Below, piece after piece: positions 54,599 through 64,000 of a stretch of 64,000 nt of DNA. Source of the DNA: Rusavskia elegans (taxonomy: Eukaryota; Ascomycota; Lecanoromycetes; Teloschistales; Teloschistaceae); NCBI GenBank assembly GCA_011316305.1, contig SAUG01000057.1, forward strand, positions 434,001 to 498,000, read 5' to 3'. Under the pieces are notes generated by a model. That model had not been told where the DNA came from. It saw only the letters and a program-made list of their open reading frames with translations, and did not search any database. The translations under genes and the position numbers were made by a program. Within the stretch, counting starts at the first letter, position 1, and every line of letters starts with the position of its first letter.

Positions 54599-54937
54599 TC
54601 ACTCCACCTCATCATGCCCCCACTTCGTCCACTCCGCAGCCCTCTCCACATCCTCCATCAGCACCTCTTCCTCACTATTAGGCCCACTTCACTTAAATCA
54701 ACCTCTTCGTCCCCTAATTCACCAACCAACCAACCAACCAGCCAAAGAGGAAAAACACACTTACCGATGTAACGGCACCATCGTCCAATCTGCTTCCAGG
54801 CGATCCCGTGCCCAGAGCCCAAGTATCATGACAGAGAGTACAGACATGGAAAGACCGAGCGTGGGCTCACGGATTTTGGAAAAGCTCCAGCCGGCCCAGA
54901 GGCCGATGGTTGTGTAGGTTAGGCGGGGATGGGGCAT
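54599..54937 (-). CDS. Small membrane protein of 82 aa, unknown function
   Basis: Two exons on the minus strand, 54937-54765 and 54674-54599, with a 90-nt intron (GTAAGT donor, TAG acceptor). Exon 1 begins MPHPRLTYTTIGLWAGWSF, followed by one or two hydrophobic spans (TIGLWAGWSF and LSMSVLSVMILGLW), then ARDRLEADWTMVPLHR. Exon 2 adds EEEVLMEDVERAAEWTKWGH and a DEVE end, a helical acidic tail. Splice phase and a clean acidic-amphipathic second exon argue for a real gene. No named family comes to mind. The intron includes a CCAA repeat. Located tail-to-tail with the caspase-like locus. Confidence 0.6.
54719..54739. repeat. CCAA tetranucleotide repeat within the intron of the 82-aa gene
   Basis: About five units of ACCA/CCAA; intronic. 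Confidence 0.8.
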
Positions 54938-55939
54938 TGTTGTTGTTGTGGTGGTGTTTTGTGCGTGTTGAGGGATGTTTAGTGTTGAGTGAGTAGTGTG
55001 CTGCTATGGGAAAAAAAGGGATGGGGGAGGTGTGAAGAGTAGTACGGAGAATTGAAATTGGGTGGGATTTTTTTTATATTGTTTTGTTTTTGTTGTGGGA
55101 AAACGCATCATGCCCTGCGCCTGAGGAATCAACGCCAGCTATGGCGATCTGGAACGTTGTCGTATCGTTCGTTGTCTTACCGGATAGAGATGGCGAAAAC
55201 ACGAATATGCAGTGACCTGTATCAGTGGGGTTGTAAGATCTTATCCTGTAGACCCATGAGGAATTGCCAGCGATGCAAATGTAGTATTTGTATTACCGTA
55301 ACTGTCAGGACTGCGGTAGAAGCAATGCCTTATATACAGGGACAGCAAGCAAGCTTCTCGAACGTGATCAGGCTACAGTGGAAATTATAGAAAGGCCTCA
55401 GCTAGCTTAGGATAAGAGGGAAGTGGAGAGGTGGAGTACCTCAGGGATAGTACAAGGTAGGTGCTACCACATGTTTTGGCAGGGTATTCGATCTGTGGAG
55501 ATGGAGGTATCGGATGCCCATCTGGCCGTCCCAGGCGGGATGAATAGCGGAAGATCTCATGCCCAAAGGTTTATTGAGGTATCGGATGCCCATCTGGCCG
55601 TCCCTGGCGGGATGAATAGCGGAAGATCTCATGCTCAAAGGTTCATTGATGATGAAGGGAAAAGGGTGGGGACTGGTAGATTCATTTCGTAAATGGTGTA
55701 TGTGCGTTGTGTTATATGCTGTCAGGAGTGTGGTGTGGAGTATGAAGTAGAGACGCATATGTCTTGTTATGTTATAGAGGAACAACAACAGCAACTAAAA
55801 TAGCAGCAAGCTCTCACATAAGGAACACACTCCTATCGCTACATCGATGGCACTTTCATAGGATTATACAGCAATTACAACCTAGATATCGTTACTATTA
55901 GCGGGCGTCTCAGCACTTCTGTTTATCAAAGGATTTTAC
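54938..55939. other. Intergenic region with a tandem repeat
   Basis: 1 kb between the 82-aa gene start and the 363-aa gene end. Apart from the 72-bp duplication, I see no supportable gene. Confidence 0.45.
55504..55647. repeat. Perfectly abutting 72-bp tandem duplication
   Basis: Copy 1 is 55504-55575 and copy 2 is 55576-55647. They differ at only three positions (CCAGG/CCTGG, GCCC/GCTC, TTTATT/TTCATT), about 96% identical. The unit length is a multiple of three and both strands stay open across it, so it can be read as a 24-residue peptide repeat, though no gene is proven here. Confidence 0.95.
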
Positions 55940-57031
55940 CTACTTTCTGGCTCGGGCTTTGACTTTGACGCTGGTGCTGCAGGTTTCCTTTTGGCTTGGG
56001 ATGTTGTAGGTTGTGGGGCTTTGGGCTTTGGGCTTTGCTGGAGCAATCACGGGAGTTGACACTGGAGCTGCGGGTTTCTTTACAACTTGGGGAGTTGTGG
56101 GTTGCTGCGCTTGAAGCTTTCTTGGAGTAATTGGGGGCTCTGACTCTGGTGCTGTGGGAATCTTCTCAATTTGAGGAGCTGTGGGCTGCGGCGCTGGAAG
56201 CTTTTTTGGAGTATTTGCGGGCTCTGACGCACAGATCTCTGCTGTAGGAGTAGGTTCTGGTTTCGAACTCTGTGATTCAACCTTGGGAGCTTGAGCTGGG
56301 AAATATGGAGATGCTGTGGGGGCATCTTGTGCAAGATCTGTGCTCGGAGACTCGCTCTTGTCTTGTGCTTGTGTTTCATCTGCCAACGCTTCGTTGCGAG
56401 GAGATTGCGGAGTATCAGGGCGCTTGCTGGTGAACTCTCGTATTCGATTCATCGGTCTCTCGCCCTCGCTTGAAAGCCTCCTCATCGGAGCTTTCCCCTT
56501 GTCGTTATGGGCCCGACCTTCGAAGATTGGATTCGCCGCTTTTAGAGATGGGCGTGCCGCCTCCGGTAGCAGATGTTCTTGTTGAATTTCGTGCACAATG
56601 CTTAGGGTAGACTGTTCGTCCAAGATTTCTGCAATGGAGGGCAATATTGATGGAGAATCATTCTCTAGTCCAGTGTCCACGGCTTTGTTTTCGATAGAAC
56701 GAGATTCTTCGCTGACCGGCAATGTAGGTGAAGACTGCGCTTTTTGCTGCGAGAGCTGTGGCTGCTGCAACGTACCATCAATCATCAACCGACGAGGATG
56801 TTGCCTGTTCTCGTTCTCCGCTGCGATTGCCCCAAGCACTGCACCCAGTAAGAACATAGCTGCCATCTCGACCTTACAGACCGTGGAAAGAGCTAGAGCA
56901 AACCCAAAGCAAAAACCCTCGACGAATGGAAAGAAAGCGTACTGGGGCATTTTCGTTACTGGCGTAGTACTGTCCTTTGACAAATTCAACTCCACCAGTA
57001 CTAAAGGAAAAGATGAACTAACGGGAGGCAT
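55940..57031 (-). CDS. Membrane-anchored Pro-rich repeat protein, unknown function (363 aa)
   Basis: A single exon. The N-terminus holds a hydrophobic segment of about 35 residues (FVEGFCFGFALALSTVCKV, then AAMFLLGAVLGAIAA), probably one or two membrane spans. The rest is a long hydrophilic tail. Near the C-terminus three imperfect 28-residue units follow one another, beginning PANTPKKLPAPQPTAPQ, PPITPRKLQAQQPTTPQ and PVIAPAKPKAQSPTTYN. The tail ends in a basic VKVKARARK. An internal Met (MPQYAFFPF) is an alternative start. I recognise no domain. Pro/Thr repeats with a membrane anchor could span a wall or act as a flexible tether; both are inference. Confidence 0.65.
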   Translation of the reverse strand: MPPVSSSFPLVLVELNLSKDSTTPVTKMPQYAFFPFVEGFCFGFALALSTVCKVEMAAMFLLGAVLGAIAAENENRQHPRRLMIDGTLQQPQLSQQKAQSSPTLPVSEESRSIENKAVDTGLENDSPSILPSIAEILDEQSTLSIVHEIQQEHLLPEAARPSLKAANPIFEGRAHNDKGKAPMRRLSSEGERPMNRIREFTSKRPDTPQSPRNEALADETQAQDKSESPSTDLAQDAPTASPYFPAQAPKVESQSSKPEPTPTAEICASEPANTPKKLPAPQPTAPQIEKIPTAPESEPPITPRKLQAQQPTTPQVVKKPAAPVSTPVIAPAKPKAQSPTTYNIPSQKETCSTSVKVKARARK

Positions 57032-57568
57032 ATATAGTAATGGATTGACAGCTCATCATTGCCCAGATAATCGCTACTATCTCCCGCACTGAGGTGTCTT
57101 CTTAGTGCTGTCAGATCTTGATCACAGGGGCAAACATCGATACTTAGCGAGCAAAAACTGCTGCATGAGTTCTCCTCCCGGAAGTTTCCTACACTGGAAA
57201 GTTATAATAGGGTGCGACATAGAAGTAAGGCCACAAACGATGAAATTTGAAACATGTCGGAAGAGTCCATTGCACAAGATCATCTGACCTTGGCGTAAGA
57301 TTTTATTGCTTGTGTCAATTTCCTGTCGTTTCTCGCAGGAAGGGACTAGAAGCTTGCTGTCTGATCGAGATAGCCACCAGCCACCAGGGTTGAGTGTCTG
57401 GTTGTGGTACAAGGCTATTCCAGAGTAGTAACAAGTGGGAGCTACAAACGAGAATGGGCCATCAAGAAGCTTTATCTCCTGTACTTGAACAAGACGGATA
57501 ACCGTTGGATACCCCAGCAAGATTGGAGATGGGATCGATCAAACTTGCAAACGCAACAAAACAATCGA
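57032..57568. other. Intergenic, no gene seen
   Basis: 537 bp between the start of the 363-aa gene and the end of the OB-fold gene. A minus-strand frame at 57122-57520 has no motif and no splice link. Confidence 0.45.
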
Positions 57569-59392
57569 TCAATGGGTCTGAACACGGCAAACACACAACC
57601 TCCCTACCTTCTCGCTCCATCCAAACAAAAGCGTCAGTCGCAGAAACAAGATTCGGTTCTCCAGATACTTCAACAATTGAAGGTCACATTTCGCGAGCTC
57701 TTCGGCTGATCTTCCTAGAAGCTGCTCCCAAGCTTCGGTGGAGAATACGAGCTTGCCACTGCTGATGGCGCCAGTCTCGTCGATGAAAGTACCCACCTAG
57801 AGTGGTCAACATCCTAAGACGATTGTCGCAGTGGAAGGGGGAGAGTACAAGGCGTGGATTGATATTGAGTGCCATGCTCTGCTTGCACTGCTTACAGATG
57901 GTGGTTGTGGTGTTGGCATAGAGTGGTACTCCACAACTACTCGCATGTCAATGACCTATGACCCCAACAGGAATTGATAGCTTACCATTCAGTGCAAAAG
58001 ATCCTGCCCCGTTGCTGCATCGTCATGATGTTCATCTCAAGCACGAGGACGCTAAGGTAGCCCATAAAAACTTCTGCGTGGTGTCAGTACCTGAGAGATC
58101 ACGGAGTCAGATGGCGGAGGCTCTTGACCTGATGGGTTGTTGCGAACACTACAATATTGTTTTATTAGCGCAGTCCACAACAGGGAGAAGCAGCTTACTA
58201 TTCATCAAGCTCTCTCAAGGTGAACAAGACCCGGACATCTGCTTGGATCGCTGCCTGTACGTCAAAGACTGCGGTGGTCAGCTTATAGCAGATGTATGTC
58301 GAGCTTGTACCTGCGTGCCTCCTTCTGGGAAAGGTACATTGACCACCTCCCTTGTCGTCAGTCGTTGCGCAAAGGCCCTTAACCAGTCTGTCTCCGCCAT
58401 ACAAGGATCTACGTCGGCGTAGGTGTTGGAGTTAATAGAGAGGGTCGGTCTCTTTTCGCTGCGAAAGCCAGGACTGGATAGGAGCAGGATCGTGTAAGAG
58501 GCCTTCCAATCGGCACCTGACTTTGCGATGCGGCCATAAAGGGCGAGCGTTGCCTCGCATGTATCATCGAAAACCATAACATTGACCACATCCACGACAT
58601 CGCCTTTCTTCGTGGTGACTATTTGCACCGAATGAGCTTGTTGCGGAGAAGTTGGCGTAGGAGTCGTCCCACATACATTTCTTCCGTCCGCCTATGCTTT
58701 TGACACAAAGCAGTACCTTAGCCGTAGCAATATCATGACCACCTTCAACAAAACTCATGAGCGTCATCAGACCTGGAAGCTGCTTGTCACGCCCGTAACC
58801 CAATGGTGTCTTCGAGAGCGTCCCGTCGTCCCCGTCTGCTTGGACCATGAAGTAGCAACTGCTGTCGCGCTCTGGAAACATATCAATCGTGCAAGCAGCA
58901 TTCTGGATCGTAATCGATACACTTTTGGAAGTGTCCGCACCAGAGATCAAGGTCGTCCACATAGACACCAACTGGCCAAGTCGAAGCTGATAGTCAACCT
59001 TGAGATACCATAGCTTAACCTGTCGAAGATTAGTCGAGCAATGATACGGGCAGCCGACGAACCTTGATCATCCCGGTATCATCGCGCACCAGCACGTTGA
59101 GACAGCGTTTGCTAGGGTATGGCAACTTGCTGGTAGATGTTGGCTGGTCATAAAAGTTGACCACCCGAGCCACGAGATGCACACATCTTGCGCCAGGAAC
59201 GAGTTTGGCGATCTGCGAGTCTTCGTACTGGACGCGAGGTTTCCAGGCGTGGGGCGTGGAGTACAGAAATGCCTTGACCTCGGTGGTGGTGAATCCGTTG
59301 CCATCTTCGTCGTTACCAGTCACAGCTGGCTGGGTGGTCGATGTCTCTGGCTGGAAGAAGGATTGAATTGAGGGGGATTGGGGTGGCGCCAT
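57569..59392 (-). CDS. RPA1-paralogous OB-fold ssDNA-binding protein, MEIOB-like
   Basis: Eight exons: 59392-59063, 59019-58677, 58618-58311, 58254-58199, 58148-58129 (20 nt), 58073-57986, 57939-57849 and 57796-57569; about 487 aa. The N-terminus has SPSIQSFF (residues 6-13), resembling a PCNA-interacting PIP box. OB-fold segments follow (CLNVLVRDDTGMIK, KLWYLKVDYQLRLGQLVSMW, VVNVMVFDDTCEATLALYG). The last part resembles RPA1 domain C: a zinc ribbon formed by FCTEC and ICKQC, then GTFIDETGAISSGKLVFSTE and AWEQLLGRSAEEL, like RPA70's F..AE.ILG..A.EL. In animals MEIOB is a meiotic RPA paralogue acting with SPATA22. Exon boundaries for the 20-nt exon and the exon 7 acceptor (57939 or 57936) are the least certain. 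Confidence 0.7.
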
Positions 59393-59687
59393 TGAGTGAA
59401 GGACGGAGTTGGAAGTAATGTGGGAGTGAAGGCGAAATGGACCAAGGTGTTTCGGAGAAAGTCTCACCGCTCGCGTAGGATCAGTAAGGTAGTGACATAT
59501 GAGTCTCACACTACACCATCAAGGAACAATTGGTGCAGAGGCAGCAAACTAGCTTTCTAATCTATCTGAGGTAAAAGAATGTAGTTGAAAGCTTCAGCCT
59601 ACCAATGCCACTTCTCCAGTACTGCTCTGTCGTCCCCCTCCCAGCACCGCAGCTGTTTGATGCAGCGACTGCACTCATCGCCATGAT
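59393..59687. other. Short intergenic region before INO1 end
   Basis: 295 bp; no gene. Likely promoter of the OB-fold gene and INO1 3' flank. Confidence 0.4.
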
Positions 59688-61396
59688 CTAGAACAGCTTG
59701 TGCTCAAGAGTCATGTCAGATTCCGGCTGCAAGCCGACGCAGGCACGGAAGATATTGGTCAGAGCGGCACGTTGCTTGGCCAGTGCATTCACCACTGGTG
59801 TGCCCGGGGGAGTGAGAGGAGCCTGCTGGTTGTTAGAGACCTCGTTGTGTAAAGAACCATACGTCCTACCTTCAGCATGTAGCTCAGGATACTGAGGACG
59901 CTATGGAAGCCTTTGTAATCCTTGGTCGCTGCGCCATCGCTGGATTGCGCTTTCCAGCTGATACGAGTCATCATCTCAGCAATGATCACGAGATCAATGA
60001 TCAGAGGAGACGCCAAGAGAGAGTCCTCACACACGTTGAACAGGCTGATGGTCTGGTGGCCGCCCATGAAGATCTCGGCATAGTACTCGTCGAGTGCGCG
60101 CTTGTTGTCTCCAACCGCTGGCATGTATTTGATGACCACGGTGTGATCGGGGTGTTCGCCGGGCTTGTACAGGACCGAATTCGTCTCCACCATGTCATCG
60201 ACAACGTTGGATTTGGATATCTCCTTGGAACGGAACTGCTTCTGGGAGCTCAGGTTCTTACCATCGTTATTGCCAAGGTGGTTGTAGCTGGCAATCGAGG
60301 TAAGTTTCAGGCCAGCATTGATCATGAAGTCTGCGAGTGCTGATTTCATCTTGGTCTGTCCGGACTTGAAGTCGTCTCCACCAATGAATGCACCGTGCTT
60401 CTCGGCCAATTCGATGGCCCCAGGGACGAATGTGTTCTGCGGGGAACCATTGATGAATGGTGCATTCTCAAGGATACAGGCAACCGCAAAGACTGTGGAG
60501 GGAGATACTTCTTCATGGCCGGATTCGATGGCCTTCATCAAGTTGTCTGCCGTGTCATTCAACCCAGGAACGAGGTCTGCATAGCGTTCGGTGTTCGCAG
60601 TCCACTGGACGATGACTTTGTCCAAGCCATGGGTAGCCTTGAAATCCCTGCGGGGGTTAGGAATTGCATAGCACGAGATTGATCCGACTCACCGAATGTC
60701 CTTGCGGAGCTTCTCCACGTGTCCCATGGACGCCTTCGATCCCTCAAGAATATTGTCTGCGCGATCTTCTTGGTTTGCAGCAATGAAGTCGGGGTAATAG
60801 ATGCTCGGAAGCGGCTTCATCTCGGCCATCTCTTTCTTGACCATGTTCTTTAGTGTCGGCTCCAGGACAGCAGCCCGATCCATAGCCTGGGCCAAGTTCA
60901 TTCCACTGATGTCCCATCCGCCGATGACGAGGTCATTGGGGTGAACCATGGGAAGTACATTGTGGAAAGGGACATTGATCTCCTTGCCAGTCTTGGCTTC
61001 GGTGCCCAGCTTCATCGTCGATGCCATGACGACAGAACCATAGTAATTGGCAGCACGGGGACCTTCACGAGTGTCCCAAACCAACCCTCGACGGTTGGCA
61101 ATGATACCAGCAGTGACGGTGGTACCATTGTTTCCACCCCACCCGACAAGCATCATACCCACTTTACCCACCTTGCGATCAACTTTGAAGTCGTAAACGG
61201 TCTCCTTGGGCTTAGCAACATACTTGCCATCGCCGGAGTCGGTGACTGAAGTGGTGTAGTAGCTGTACTTGCTCTTGATCTCGTTCTCGGTGTAGGTGAC
61301 GTTTGGAGAATCCACGGTAAACATATCCTTGTGCTCACCTGCAGTCGAGCTGAATCCGTTGGTTTGGCCATTGGGGCCTTCTGCGTGAGGAGCCAT
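59688..61396 (-). CDS. INO1: Inositol-3-phosphate synthase
   Basis: Three exons, 61396-60693, 60647-59870 and 59822-59688, give 538 aa (yeast Ino1 533 aa). It converts glucose-6-phosphate to myo-inositol-3-phosphate with NAD, the committed step to inositol. Landmarks: [19 protein letters not shown] (NAD-binding), [93 protein letters not shown] and [21 protein letters not shown]. The terminal exon holds [17 protein letters not shown] and the C-terminal MTLEHKLF. I saw no textbook inositol-response element in the 300 bp upstream. Catalytic lysines lie in the SKEISKS and KYMPAVGD regions by family knowledge. Confidence 0.97.
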
Positions 61397-63306
61397 ATCG
61401 GTAGATTTGCAAGTTCAAAGAATTGAAAGTATTGAGTGTTGAAGCTTGGATCTCAATGGTTTATTTCGTGTTGGGCGAGTCCGACGCACTCCCGGGAGCG
61501 GCAGAGCAACGGGCTCCGTTGTAGGGGTGGTGGATCCTAACATGTTCATCCATGTCAGTGAATCTGTACGCAACAACAATCGAAGAGGCGTCATCTCGGG
61601 CCGGAAAGATGATGTCGAGGGTGAAATATGACCATCGGGGAGACTGACGAGTTTAGGAGATTGGAATACGTCTTGACGGTATTTCGGATTGCACCCAAGT
61701 GCAATCGACGAGAAAATGAGTGGTAGTAAGAGGAAGAATGGTTTGCAGTATTTGCAAAGCAAGATATGGGCCTGCTTGAAAGAAATACTGAGAAAGATGG
61801 AAGCGAAGTGGGTTGGACCCCCCACTTCTAAATCTAGTGCAACGGTGCTCTCGATCCACGCCATCGAACAAGTCTCATATATGATGCACTACTACGGCAG
61901 TCCAGTACTCGTAGACTCAACCGGTAGTCGACTGGTCTTTCCGATTGTTTTCTTGCATTGGCCACTGGTTGGAGAAGCCAAACGACGAACACCGCGAAAA
62001 TAAGGCACCATTTGCAGCGCTTCGACGTCGATGCATACAGCAAGCGGGCTGGAGTTCAATGCATGCTACCATGTCGGCGGGCGAGGGCTTGATTGCTGAC
62101 GGTTTGTTGAGTAGTGGATTCAGTGGGAGGAACAGTACTAATGCGGGTTATCGATCGTCTGTTTGGAAAAAGTCGGTGTAGTGGTCTTTGGTCGGATTGT
62201 CGGCCGGCTGAAGTAGTAGGTGGACAGGCTACGAGTGTCATTCAGAATGAGAGCATAGACTATGAATTTATGCGAAGAAGCTCTATATACGGATGTTTAT
62301 CATGATCACAGTATCTGTAATCTTCATCTCTCGTCCTGATAGGACACAGTAGTTGTTGCGAAAATATTGGATGAAATAATAGCCGGGTGCCGTTACGGGA
62401 GTCGGGCGTGGATCTTCAGGGGATATTCCTAGAAGGAGTATGGCTCATCTGATCCCTGCCATCACAGTATCACTCGCATGGGCGTTGGGGCGTTGTCCGA
62501 TATCAGGTGGAAGAAGTTATGGAGCTCGCCGAGAATTAATAATAATGATCACAGCCTGGAGAAGCAACGGAGCATTCTCCGAATCGTGTCAGCACAGTTC
62601 CCCAAAGATACTCGTACCCAACCTGCACGGAGTTTAGGGAGTATCCTGAAAAGGACGGGATGACTGGAATGGGACAGGGCTTGCAGAAGGGCCACGCGAA
62701 AAGAGGATTGGGAAGTGAGATATGCGTTCGCCAAGGCGGCTCAACTTCCATTGTTGTTGGCTGAACAGGGTACAGGGGTTCGAAACGGGCCTCACGCGGT
62801 CATTTACCTTAATTGCTTGATCGTCGCCAAGCTCTCTTGGCTCTGTCTTCAGAGCTTCCCCATGCCAATAATAATTGGAGCGTCCTGTGTAGCTTCAACT
62901 CTCATCACCTCCTCAATCATCATCGCCAGCTGAGCCAACCTCACGCCTCGCTCCCTCCATTATTGCATTCAACCTCGCTTCTTCATTTCCCTGGGCGCCT
63001 ACCTTCTTGCTCCAACAGCCAATACTGCTTCCGACTGCTATCACACCCAGCGCCTAACCTACCTCAGCAAAGCCGTCCAACTTCCGATACCTGCACCTTG
63101 CCATCATCACTTTACCTTGACCACCTTTGTCCGTCAATCGGGTGTTTGTACAACCTCCGACGGCCTCATGCTTTGCAGCGACATCCCGGGACCCTTGTGA
63201 TGCAAACCCAGCCATCCACCAGCGTGAACAACGGCACTCTGCAGGTTCGACTTGCGTCCACAAACATTGCTCTCCCGTGGAGGGTTTTGCCACAGTGGAA
63301 GGTGCG
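61397..63306. other. 1.9-kb intergenic region, INO1 / LIM gene
   Basis: Holds the INO1 promoter on the left and a long, C/T-rich leader of the LIM-type gene on the right (about 62900-63100). No gene with motif support was found. Confidence 0.45.
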
Positions 63307-64000
63307 ATGATAGCAACCATGTCGAGAACGTCTGCTTCCTTTCTGCCTACCATCAAATGCTCCCATTGCAGCGTCGAGATTGAAATTGCAGCAATGGGCG
63401 ACCATGTCTGCACCAAAGGTGAACAGAATACTACTCCGGTGTGAGAACCTTGTCTAAATATGATCCAGTGCCAGTATTGCCTGATCTAGAGGTCCGACCT
63501 TTGGACCTTCCCTTCAAGACAGCTCAAGCGTCCATCACATCTACCAAGAGGCGGCCTTCCAAAGGGCCTTCAGCTCGAATCAATTCTTCCTTTGCAAGTG
63601 AGTACACGCTAGCTTGACCGTTGGAAACGTGTGACTGATTTCCGGTCCACGGAACAGACCGTCCGTCCGTTCAGACAGCAGAGAGGGGCTTCGCCAGCAA
63701 GAAGGACGGCTTGCGAAGTATTTCACCCACCATGTCTGAGAGAAATCAAAGGTCTGGCCGGATGATGCCGCCACCAAGTGCAACATCTCCTGCTCCTTTC
63801 TGGCCTCCATCCCCAGAGATTTCCATATCCCAAGGTTGTGCTTTCCCTCCATTTCCTACAAACAAGTCTCGATCTGCAACGCCCACAACACCCTCCGATC
63901 CTAAAAGGTGCTTCACATTCGACGGCGCTACCCCAGAAAGCCGACTGGACTCAGCTCCTCCAAGTCCCAAACGCAGTGGTTCCAATGTTTTGCAAAGAAT
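63307..64000 (+). CDS. LIM-type (paxillin-like) fungal protein, 5' part only
   Basis: Exons 63307-63418, 63469-63597 and 63658 onward, running off the window at 64000. The N-terminus MIATMSRTSASFLPTIKCSH, then CSVEIEIAAMGDHVC, is the conserved head of a fungal LIM-domain protein family; its C-x2-C and H-x2-C could form a zinc knuckle. It continues VPVLPDLEVRPLDLPFK and a Ser/Pro-rich region ending near SPKRSGSNVLQR. The LIM domains themselves would lie beyond the window, so the family assignment depends on this head. The start may be the ATG at 63307 or 63319. In fungi such proteins act in polarity or cytokinesis, inferred here. Confidence 0.65.

Noticed and set aside
57797..57848. Apparent frameshift in the RPA1-like gene between the KQCKQ and VGTFIDETG segments
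   Set aside because: A 52-nt intron (GTACTC..CTCTAG) explains the frame change exactly and gives the expected NPRLVGTFIDETG join.

Overview
The window is a piece of nuclear genome from a filamentous ascomycete (Pezizomycotina). The evidence is short phase-consistent GT..AG introns (about 43-123 nt, except one of 295 nt) in most genes, a STE2-type pheromone receptor, a copper-fist regulator, a septation-network CDC14 gene, an indoleamine-dioxygenase BNA2 and lineage-typical low-complexity fungal proteins. A Dothideomycete is my best guess, but that is inference. I see no tRNA, rRNA, transposon, CRISPR or organellar sequence. Twenty-six loci are supported; I rebuilt exon joins by hand from splice sites and reading frame.

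Layout. 0-10 kb: an unassigned left end, HCS1 helicase (+), a 799-aa fungal protein (-), an imperfect direct repeat, and a copper-fist transcription factor (-) that shares a promoter region with a GFA/DUF636 enzyme (+). 10-25 kb: a frameshifted short-chain dehydrogenase (-), a SAM35/metaxin-like protein (+), CDC14 (-), IDO/BNA2 (+), a small secreted cysteine-rich protein (-), MAF1 (-), the AP-1 sigma adaptin (-) divergent from the glutamate-cysteine ligase regulatory subunit (+), and BUD32 (-). 25-43 kb: a four-span membrane protein (+), STE2 (-), an Mdb1/MDC1-like BRCT protein (+) tail-to-tail with endonuclease III NTH1 (-), FAM32A (+), and two long disordered fungal proteins (-). 42.5-47.7 kb is a 5-kb stretch without a supportable gene. 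47.7-64 kb: phospholipase C PLC1 (+), a caspase-like gene with an in-frame stop (+), a previously easy-to-miss 82-aa membrane protein (-), a 72-bp in-frame tandem repeat, a TM protein with 28-residue repeats (-), an eight-exon RPA1/MEIOB-like OB-fold protein (-), INO1 (-), and the 5' end of a LIM-type protein (+) that runs off the window.

These are mostly independent housekeeping genes, not one operon-like system. Partial functional themes are genome maintenance (HCS1, the BRCT protein, NTH1, the RPA1-like protein), inositol/phosphoinositide metabolism (INO1, PLC1), and growth or stress signalling (MAF1, copper fist, GCL subunit, CDC14). I found no convincing undescribed multi-gene system. 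The most unusual items are the RPA1/MEIOB-like gene with a PIP-like N-terminus, the stop-interrupted caspase homologue, the micro-exons, and two unannotated small membrane ORFs.
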